Below are positions 20,081 to 27,701 of a stretch of 53,987 nt of DNA, piece by piece. The notes below the pieces were generated by a model. It did no database searches and was not told the DNA's origin. It saw only the letters and a list, made by a program, of their open reading frames with translations. Where the stretch lies: positions 1 to 53,987 of the forward strand of contig DASSBJ010000004.1 in NCBI GenBank assembly GCA_035698885.1, in the 5' to 3' direction. The translations under genes were made by a program, and so were the position numbers. Position 1 is the stretch's first letter. Each line of letters opens with the position of its first letter. The stretch comes from VRUE01 sp035698885 (GTDB lineage Bacteria; Actinomycetota; Thermoleophilia; Solirubrobacterales; 70-9).

Positions 20081-20290
20081 CTATGAGAAGGGCTGCTTCT
20101 GCGGCTCCGCGAGCCGGTCGAGCAGACGCTCCAGGTCGGCCCGGCCGAGCCCGGCGCCGTCGACGGCGCGGATCTCCACCCGCGTGCCGAAGCCCTTCTC
20201 GGCCATCGTCACCTCGACCCCCTCGACCTCCGCCACCAGCTCGGCCAGTTCGGGCTCGGACTTCATCAGGGTCCGCGAAACCTCGATCAT
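20081..20290 (-). CDS. Small conserved-looking protein between mutase and carboxylase, unknown function
   Basis: 69 residues (begins MIEVSRTLMKSEPEL, ends RLAEPQKQPFS). Codon usage follows the neighbours (GC-rich third positions) and the gene fits exactly between the mutase stop (18 bp) and the carboxylase start (14 bp), so it is probably real. GGAGG directly abuts its ATG. It is acidic with two predicted helices and a central beta-like segment. It does not match the usual acyl-CoA carboxylase epsilon pattern that I know; an accessory role in this pathway is only a positional guess. Confidence 0.55.
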   Translation of the reverse strand: MIEVSRTLMKSEPELAELVAEVEGVEVTMAEKGFGTRVEIRAVDGAGLGRADLERLLDRLAEPQKQPFS

Positions 20291-20308
20291 CCTCCGAGGG
20301 TTCGCGGC

Positions 20309-21936
20309 CTAGAAGAAAGCTCCTCCCTGGTATTCGCCGAAGACGTCGCGCATCGCGCCGCAGGCCTCGCCGATCGAGGCGCCGGCCGCCAGCGCGGCGC
20401 GGATCGGGTGCAGGAGGTTGCCCTCGCCGCGGGCGACGGCGCGCAGCTGCTCGAGCTTCGTCTCCACCACCGCCTGGTCGCGCGCCTGCTTGAACGCCTC
20501 GAGGCGGGTCAGCTGGCGCTGCTCGGACTCCGGGTCGACCCGCAGGATGTCGACGTCGTCGACCTGGTCGGTGACGTACTTGTTGACGCCGACGACGATG
20601 TCCTGGCCCGACTTGTAGCGCTCGTGGTAGGAGTGCGCCGACTCCTCGATCTCGCGCTGCATGAACTCCAGCGCCTCGACCGAGCCGCCCAGCTCTTCGA
20701 CCTTGTCCATCAGCTCCCAGGCGCGCGCCTCGACCTCGTCGGTCAGCGACTCGACGAAGTAGGAGCCGGCGAAGGGGTCGACCGTGTCGGCGACGCCCGA
20801 CTCGTGCGCGAGCACCTGCTGGGTGCGCAGCGCGATCCGCGCCGAGCGCTCGGTCGGCAGCGCCAGCGCCTCGTCGAAGCCGTTGGTGTGCAGCGACTGG
20901 GTGCCGCCGGCGACCGCGGCGAAGCCCTGCAGGGCGACGCGGATGATGTTGACCTCCGGCTGCTGGGCCTGCAGCGTGACGCCGCCGGTCTGGGTGTGGA
21001 AGCGGATCTTCATCGAGCTCGGGTTCTCCGCCCCGAAGCGCTCCTTGACGATCTTCGCCCACATCCGCCGCACGGCGCGGAACTTGGCGACCTCCTGGAA
21101 GACGTTGTTGTGGCCGTTGAAGAAGAAGGCCAGGCGGGGCGCGAACTCGTCGATCTTCAGCCCGCGCTCGAGCGCCGCTTCGACGTAGGCGATCGCGTTG
21201 GAGAGCGTGAACGCGACCTCCTGCACGGCCGAGCAGCCCTTCTCGCGGATGTGGTAGCCGGAGATCGAGATCGTGTTCCATTTCGGCACGTTCTCGCGGC
21301 AGTACTCGAAGATGTCGGTGGTCAGGCGCATCGTCGGCCCGGGCGGGTAGATGTAGTTGCCGCGCGCCATGTACTCCTTCAGCACGTCGTTCTGGACCGT
21401 GCCGCGCAGCTTCTCGCTCGGCACCCCCTGCTCCTCGCCGACCAGCTCGTAGAGCAGCAGCAGGATCGCCGCCGGAGCGTTGATCGTCATCGAGGTCGAG
21501 ACCTGGTCGAGCGGGATCTTGTCGAAGCAGATCCGCATGTCCTCGATCGTGTCGATCGGCACCCCGGTGCGGCCGACCTCGCCCGCACACAGCGGGTCGT
21601 CGGAGTCGCGGCCGAGCTGGGTCGGCAGGTCGAAGGCCATCGAGAGGCCGGTCGAGCCGTGCTCGATCAGGTAGCGGTAGCGCTCGTTGGTGTCTTCCGG
21701 CGTCGCGAAGCCGGCGTACTGGCGCATCGTCCACAGCCGGTCGCGGTACATCCCCTCGTGGATGCCGCGGGTGAACGGGGGCTCGCCCGGCGTGCCGAGC
21801 CGCTCCTCGAGCCCCGGGGCGACGTCGTCCTCGGTGTAGAGGCGCTCGATCTCGATCCCCGAGTCGGTGATGACGCGCTCGTCGTCGGGACCGACCAGCG
21901 GCGCGATCGTCGGACGCTCCGATGCCTGCTCGGCCA

Positions 21937-21937
<1 letters not shown>
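20309..21937 (-). CDS. mcmA: Methylmalonyl-CoA mutase large (catalytic) subunit
   Basis: 542 residues, the TIM-barrel chain without a B12-binding domain, as in two-chain mutases. Substrate-contact regions are intact: RQYAGFATPEDTNERYRYL has the Tyr typical of methylmalonyl mutase, and YPPGPTMRLTTDIFEY the Arg that contacts the carboxylate; isobutyryl-CoA mutases differ at these points. It interconverts methylmalonyl-CoA and succinyl-CoA. The B12-binding small subunit is not in this window. Its ATG overlaps the previous gene's TGA by one base. Confidence 0.9.
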
Positions 21938-22884
<947 letters not shown>

Positions 22885-22921
22885 CGCGGTCGGGATGCTA
22901 CCGGGACACCCCTTCGAGACC

Positions 22922-22964
22922 GCTGTCGAGGTTTTCACCGGATAGCGATCAAAACCTCGACAGC
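22922..22964. repeat. Palindromic element P2, intergenic copy (CCGGATAGCG core)
   Basis: GCTGTCGAGGTTTT (22922-22935) and AAAACCTCGACAGC (22951-22964) form a perfect 14 bp stem around a 15-base loop containing CCGGATAGCG. It lies upstream of both the UDP-xylose-synthase-like gene and the sigma-factor gene. The same core and stem pattern is found inside the trehalose-phosphatase gene at 32894-32942. Confidence 0.85.
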
Positions 22965-23066
22965 ACCGGTGGGGATAAACGCTGAAGTTTGCAATTAGCG
23001 GGGTTTGGGCCCGATCAAGCGTCCAGGAGGGGGGAGAGATCCGCATCCTCCCTGGCTCTACGTGGC

Positions 23067-24323
23067 ATGTTCGACGAGGAAGCTGAACCGGTGCGGGGAG
23101 GGACCGTCACAGCCGGGCGCAAGCGCGCCGCCGTCGAACTCGTCGCGCGCGAGGAGGCCGAGCTGCGCCGGGCCGCGCGGCGCTTCTCGCTCTGCGAGGA
23201 CGACGCCGAAGACGCCTACCAGCGGGCGCTGGAGATCGTCCTGACGAAAGCGCCGAGCGAGCGGCCGCGCGACCTGCTGCCCTGGACGAAGACCGTGGTC
23301 AAGCACGAGGCGCTGGCGCTGCGCCGCTACCGCGAGCGGATGCTCGGCATCGGCTTCGACGAGGTCGGCGACCCGGTCGAGCGGCTCGCCGCCGACAACG
23401 CCGGTCCCGGCGAGCGCACCGAGCAGCGCGAGCGCAACGCCCGCACCCGCGAGGCGCTGCGGGGACTGAAGCCGGCCGAGCTGCGCTCGCTGACCCTGCT
23501 CGCCGCGGGCTACTCCTACGACGAGATCGGCGAGCTGACCGGCTACAGCCAGACCAAGGTGAACCGCTCGCTGGCCGAGGGCCGGGAGCGCTTCCGGCGC
23601 CTGTTCGGCAGCAGCGAGAGCGGCGAGCGCTGCAAGGACCTGCTGCCGCTGCTCTCCGCCTTCTGCGACGGCGAGGCCAGCGCCGCGACCGATGCGGCGG
23701 TGCGCGAGCACCTGCGCGCCTGCGCGGCCTGCCGGGCGACGATGCGCTCCTACCGGACGACGCCGGCCGCGGTCGCGGCGCTGGCTCCCGCGCTGCCGCT
23801 CTCGCGCTCGCTGCTCGAGCGGGCGCAGGAGCTGCTCGTCGGGCTGCACTCGCGCCTTCCGGGAGGCGGCGGCGAGGCCTCCGGGGTGACGCAGGTCGCC
23901 GCGGCCGGCGGCTCGCGCGGCGCCGGCGTGGCGGCGCTGGCCAAGCTGCTCGCGGTCTGCGCGGGCACCGTCGGCGGCGCGGCCTGCGTGGCGACCGGCG
24001 TCGCACCGCTTCCGTTCGACGTCCAGGCGAAGCACGGCGCGGAACCGACGGTCGAGCGGATCTCGCGGCGCGCGATCGACGAGCTCGAATCGTCGGGGCC
24101 GCGGTACGAACCGGCGCCGGCGCCGGTCGAACCGCGGCACGAGCCGAAGCCAAGGCCCGAACCGGAGCCGCAGCCCGAACCCGAGCCCGAAGCGAGCGAA
24201 GCGCCGACCGCGGGGGCCGAAGCCGGGGCGGTCGAATACGCGCCGCCGGTGGAAGCGGCGCCGCCGCCCGCCGAATCGTCGAGCGCCGGCGGCGGGGACC
24301 CGGCAGGGGAGTTCGGGCCGTGA
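23067..24323 (+). CDS. ECF-type RNA polymerase sigma factor fused to a zinc-finger anti-sigma-like domain and membrane/Pro-rich tail
   Basis: 418 residues. Sigma region 2 is near 25-90 (CEDDAEDAYQRALEIVL) and region 4 near 125-170 (EIGELTGYSQTKVNRSLAEG). It is followed by a zf-HC2-type module (SAFCDGEASAATDAAVREHL, then RACAACRATM giving H-x3-C-x2-C), one hydrophobic segment near 290-320, and a Glu/Pro repeat tail that would lie outside the membrane. So sigma and its likely inhibitor are in one chain. The ATG 23067 is chosen by domain fit; a GGAGGGGGGAGAG tract sits about 30 bases upstream, too far for a normal ribosome site. It overlaps the next gene by GTGA. Confidence 0.78.
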   Translation: MFDEEAEPVRGGTVTAGRKRAAVELVAREEAELRRAARRFSLCEDDAEDAYQRALEIVLTKAPSERPRDLLPWTKTVVKHEALALRRYRERMLGIGFDEVGDPVERLAADNAGPGERTEQRERNARTREALRGLKPAELRSLTLLAAGYSYDEIGELTGYSQTKVNRSLAEGRERFRRLFGSSESGERCKDLLPLLSAFCDGEASAATDAAVREHLRACAACRATMRSYRTTPAAVAALAPALPLSRSLLERAQELLVGLHSRLPGGGGEASGVTQVAAAGGSRGAGVAALAKLLAVCAGTVGGAACVATGVAPLPFDVQAKHGAEPTVERISRRAIDELESSGPRYEPAPAPVEPRHEPKPRPEPEPQPEPEPEASEAPTAGAEAGAVEYAPPVEAAPPPAESSSAGGGDPAGEFGP

Positions 24324-26302
24324 GGCGGCTCCTGGGAGCGGTGCTGCTCGCGCTCTGCGCCGGCCTCGCGGCGCTCGCGCTGCCGGCCGCCGCCGCGCCG
24401 CCGCGACCGGCCGAACTGAGCGTCGTCGGCGGCGAGGGCTGGCACGCGGAGAATCTCTTCTCGCTCACCTGGAGCGCGCCTGCGGCGGGCCAGCCGGCGC
24501 CGGCCGCGGTCCACTACCGGGTCAGCGACGTCGCCGGCGCCGTGCTCGGCGAAGGGCGGCGGAACTGGTCCGAAACGTGGATCGGGCCGCTGGAAACGGG
24601 GCGCCTGCCCGGCGCCTACACGGCGGAGATCTGGTTCGAGGACGCAGCGGGCGCAGAGGGACCGGCGGCAACCGTGCCGCTGCGCTTCGACGACACGCGG
24701 CCTGGCGGCTTCTCGCTCGCTCCGCTTCAAAGCTGGATCGGCCGCACCGACCTGCCGCTGCGCATTCGCCTCGGCCGTCCCACCGAGCCGCTGCCACCCG
24801 CCGGGATCCGCGGCTACGCGGCGGCGGTCGACGCCGATCCGCGTGGCTTTCCCTGTGCGACGCCCGATCGCTGCAGCGCGCCGGAGACGACGCTGAGCGG
24901 AGGGACCGGCGACGACGAGCTGACGATCGCCGAACCGCCCGAAGGCACGAGCTACCTGCACGTCGCGGCCGTCTCCGGCTCCGGGATGGCCTCGCCGGCG
25001 AGCCACGCGGTTCTCCACGTCGACCGGGTCGATCCGGTGACGCGACTCGCCGGGGCCCCGCCGGGCTGGACGAACCGCGGAATCCGGCTCGAAGCGATCG
25101 CCGGCGACTCGGGCTCGGGCATGGAGGCGAGCGGAGACGGGCCTCGACCGTTCACGGCGATCCGGATCGACGGCGGCGCCCCCGCGATCGCCTTCGGCAA
25201 CACCGCCGCCGCGAGTGTGATCGCCGAGGGCGCGCACCGCGTCGCCTATTACGCCCGCGACGCCGCCGGCAACGTCGACGACGGCGCGACCGTCGGCGGC
25301 ACCGGCGACCACGCGCCGCGCGTGACCTGGGTGCGGATCGACCGCACGCCGCCCCGCGCGGCCTTCCGCAACTCGCAGGACCCGCGCGACCCGGAGCTGA
25401 TCCGCGCGCGGATCGCCGACCGGCTCTCGGGGGCCGACACCGGCCGGGGCTGGATCGGCGTCCGCCGCGCCGGCAGCGGCGACGCATACCAGCGCCTGCC
25501 CGCCGCCCCGCCGGCGGACGGCGAGCTGCGCGCGCGCTGGGACTCCGACGCCGCGCCGCCCGGCGGCTACGAGTTCGCGGCGCTCGCCTACGACGCGGCC
25601 GGCAACTCGACCCTCACGACCACCCGAGCGGACGGCTCGCCGATGGTCCTCGCCAACCCGCTGAAGGCGACGACCAGGCTGCGTGGCGCCTTCCGGCGCG
25701 GCCTCGGGCGGACCGTCCGCTACGGACAGCGCATCCGCATAAGGGGACGCCTGATCGCCGGCGTGCACACGCCGCTCGCCGGCGCTCCGGTGCGGGTGCT
25801 CGAACGGTTCGCGCCGGGCGCCCACCCGGGAGCCCGCGAGTCGACCGTGCGAACGGACCCGGCCGGCCGCTTCTCCTTCCGCACCCCGCGCGGGCCGAGC
25901 CGGACGATCGAGCTGCTCTATCCCGGCAGCCGCACCCTGAGGCGCTCGGCCGCACGGACGCTGCGCCTGCGGGTGCGAGGACGCGTCCGGCTGCGCGCCT
26001 CGTCCGGCTCGGCGACGGTCGGCGGACGGCCGCTCGTCTTTCGCGGACGGGTCGTCGCGGCGCCGGGCACGATCCCCAGCAAGGGAATGCCGGTGCGGCT
26101 CCAGTTCAGGCTCGGCCGCTCGCCCTGGTCGGCCTTCCGCACGATTCAGACCGACGGCCGCGGCCGCTTTCGCTACTCCTACCGGTTCAGCGACGACGAC
26201 AGCCGCGGGGCCCGCTTCCAGTTCCGGGCCTACGTGCCGGCAGAGGAGAACTGGCCGTACGCCCCGGCGGGCTCACGGCCAGTCCTCGTCACCGGAAGGT
26301 GA
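24320..26302 (+). CDS. Large secreted protein with Ig/fibronectin-like repeats
   Basis: 660 residues from a GTG overlapping the sigma gene stop. A signal peptide is clear (residues 1-25, RRLLGAVLLALCAGLAALAL). The rest is beta-rich, with repeating bacterial Ig-like signatures (YRVSDVAGAVL, VAYYARDAAGNVD, FAALAYDAAGNST) and two C-terminal modules with R-x-R-G-R patterns and TDPAGRFSF / TDGRGRFRY, resembling surface-protein beta sandwiches. No catalytic motif is visible. Coupling to the sigma/anti-sigma gene suggests it is a target or a sensor partner of that system (inference). Confidence 0.7.
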   Translation: MRRLLGAVLLALCAGLAALALPAAAAPPRPAELSVVGGEGWHAENLFSLTWSAPAAGQPAPAAVHYRVSDVAGAVLGEGRRNWSETWIGPLETGRLPGAYTAEIWFEDAAGAEGPAATVPLRFDDTRPGGFSLAPLQSWIGRTDLPLRIRLGRPTEPLPPAGIRGYAAAVDADPRGFPCATPDRCSAPETTLSGGTGDDELTIAEPPEGTSYLHVAAVSGSGMASPASHAVLHVDRVDPVTRLAGAPPGWTNRGIRLEAIAGDSGSGMEASGDGPRPFTAIRIDGGAPAIAFGNTAAASVIAEGAHRVAYYARDAAGNVDDGATVGGTGDHAPRVTWVRIDRTPPRAAFRNSQDPRDPELIRARIADRLSGADTGRGWIGVRRAGSGDAYQRLPAAPPADGELRARWDSDAAPPGGYEFAALAYDAAGNSTLTTTRADGSPMVLANPLKATTRLRGAFRRGLGRTVRYGQRIRIRGRLIAGVHTPLAGAPVRVLERFAPGAHPGARESTVRTDPAGRFSFRTPRGPSRTIELLYPGSRTLRRSAARTLRLRVRGRVRLRASSGSATVGGRPLVFRGRVVAAPGTIPSKGMPVRLQFRLGRSPWSAFRTIQTDGRGRFRYSYRFSDDDSRGARFQFRAYVPAEENWPYAPAGSRPVLVTGR

Positions 26303-26305
26303 CGC

Positions 26306-26746
26306 TCAGCGGATGGCGGCGAGCTGTTCCGATACCTGGTCCACGAGCCCCTGCGCACGCGAGGTCTGCTCGTCGAGCGCCTTGCGCACCAATTTCTGTC
26401 GTTTGCGCGCCTCGCGCTCGACTTTGTTGCGGGTCTTGCGGGCTTCCGTGGTCGCCTTGCGGCGGGCGGTGGCGCCGCGGCGCTCGCTGCGCTTTACCGT
26501 GCGGCGCAGCTGCGTGCCGTAGGAGCGGAGCTGTTTGCGGGCGGCGCTGCGGCCGGCGAACGGCTCGACCAGCTCGGCCACGCGGTCGCTGACCTCGAGC
26601 ACCGCGCCGACCGGGACGTCGACGGCGCTTTCGGCGGCGGCGCGGGCCTGCTCGGCGCGCGAGGGGACGGGCGGCGGCGTGGTCTTCGGCCGCGATTTCG
26701 GTTTCGAGTTGCTGCTGGCTTTGCTGGAGGCGGTTTTGGTCGCCAT
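26306..26746 (-). CDS. Small basic coiled-coil protein, probably SOS-regulated, unknown function
   Basis: 146 residues from ATG 26746, chosen because AAGGGA lies eight bases upstream (ATG 26755 is too close to it). The N-terminus is Lys/Ser/Thr/Pro-rich (MATKTASSKASSNSKPKSRP), like histone-H1-type tails. The rest is a long, very basic helix with coiled-coil periodicity (RRTVKRSERRGATARRKATT). No enzyme motif. Such composition suggests nucleic-acid or nucleoid binding (inference). Two LexA-type boxes overlap its promoter, so induction by DNA damage is likely. Confidence 0.72.
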   Translation of the reverse strand: MATKTASSKASSNSKPKSRPKTTPPPVPSRAEQARAAAESAVDVPVGAVLEVSDRVAELVEPFAGRSAARKQLRSYGTQLRRTVKRSERRGATARRKATTEARKTRNKVEREARKRQKLVRKALDEQTSRAQGLVDQVSEQLAAIR

Positions 26747-26790
26747 TGGGATCATCCCTTCGGAGAGGTTTCGGGTCGGGGGAGCTCGCG

Positions 26791-26826
26791 AGTGTAGCGA
26801 ACGTATGTTCTTCCGAACACCTGTTC
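26791..26826 (-). promoter_or_regulatory. Tandem LexA (SOS) boxes with adjacent -10
   Basis: CGAACGTATGTTC (26798-26810) and CGAACACCTGTTC (26814-26826) both fit the Gram-positive/actinobacterial LexA box CGAAC-N4-GTTC; centres are 16 bp apart. On the minus strand TACACT (26791-26796) lies one base beyond the first box as a good -10, placing LexA over the promoter of the small basic protein gene about 45 bases downstream. Confidence 0.8.
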
Positions 26827-26836
26827 TCGGCAGGAG

Positions 26837-27667
26837 TTACACCTGGGGTCCCGTGGACCTGCGGATCGTCGCCAAGGACCTCTCTCCGGCTGCGGCGGCG
26901 ATCGGGAAGCGGGCGTCGAGCCCCAGGCCGACTTCCTCGGCCGGCAGGTCGCCGAAGGCGACCGCGGCGCCGGCCTCGCGCGCGATCAGCTGCGCGGCGG
27001 CGATGTCGACCGAACGGCAGGGGCGCAGGCTGAGCATGGCGTCGAGCCGCCCCGCGGCCACGTAGGAGGCGGTGATCGCGATCGAGCCGATCACCCGCAG
27101 GCGGAAGACGTCGCCGTCGAGCGCCTCGTCCAACGGCCGCATCAGGCCCGGCGCCGCCGACTCGACACCGAGCAGCTCCAGCTTCTCCGCGTCGGCGGCC
27201 GCCTCGACCCGGCTGCCGTCGAGCTCCGCGCCCCCTCCACGCCGCGCGGCGAACTCCTCGCCGGCGCCGAAGTCGTAGACGTAGCCGAACTCGACGTCCG
27301 CCATCGAGTCGCCCGAGGCCACGGCGATGCTGAGGCTGTGCGCCGGCAGCGTGCGGCGCGTGTTGAGCGAGCCGTCGATCGGGTCGATCACCACGCGAGC
27401 CGTGCCGCCGCCGAAGGCGACCTCGCCGCGCTCCTCGGATATCGCCGTGAAGGCGGCGCCGTCGGCGGCGAGCTTCTCCAGCTCGGCGAAGACGGCGTCC
27501 TCGCAGCGTCGGTCGATGACCAGGCTGTGGTCGCCGCCCTCGCCGACGCCCTCGTACTCGGTGCGCTCCGCGATCCCAGGCGTCTGCGCGAACAGCTCGC
27601 GCTGCACGCCGACGATGCGGCGGCAGATCCCCAGCCAGTCTGCGGAAAGCGGGTCCACTCCGCTCAT
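26837..27667 (-). CDS. Inositol monophosphatase/FBPase-like phosphatase
   Basis: 276 residues. The metal-binding motifs of the inositol-monophosphatase superfamily are present: ISEERGE (first Glu), VVIDPIDGSLNTRRT (DPIDGS) and CRSVDIAAAQLIAREAGA (the usual W-D-x-A-A reads V-D-I-A-A). Family members dephosphorylate inositol phosphates, fructose-1,6-bisphosphate, NADP or PAP; the Asn-Thr after the DPIDGS motif does not settle which. ATG 27667; divergent from the helicase gene with 34 bp between. Confidence 0.8.
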   Translation of the reverse strand: MSGVDPLSADWLGICRRIVGVQRELFAQTPGIAERTEYEGVGEGGDHSLVIDRRCEDAVFAELEKLAADGAAFTAISEERGEVAFGGGTARVVIDPIDGSLNTRRTLPAHSLSIAVASGDSMADVEFGYVYDFGAGEEFAARRGGGAELDGSRVEAAADAEKLELLGVESAAPGLMRPLDEALDGDVFRLRVIGSIAITASYVAAGRLDAMLSLRPCRSVDIAAAQLIAREAGAAVAFGDLPAEEVGLGLDARFPIAAAAGERSLATIRRSTGPQV

Positions 27668-27701
27668 CCTATGGAGGCCGCTCGCCCGGTAGCGTTGGAC
27701 C

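Noticed and set aside
24120..24190. Glu/Pro/Lys-rich repeat coding segment as a tandem DNA repeat
   Set aside because: Low-complexity protein tail with irregular units, not a clean tandem repeat.
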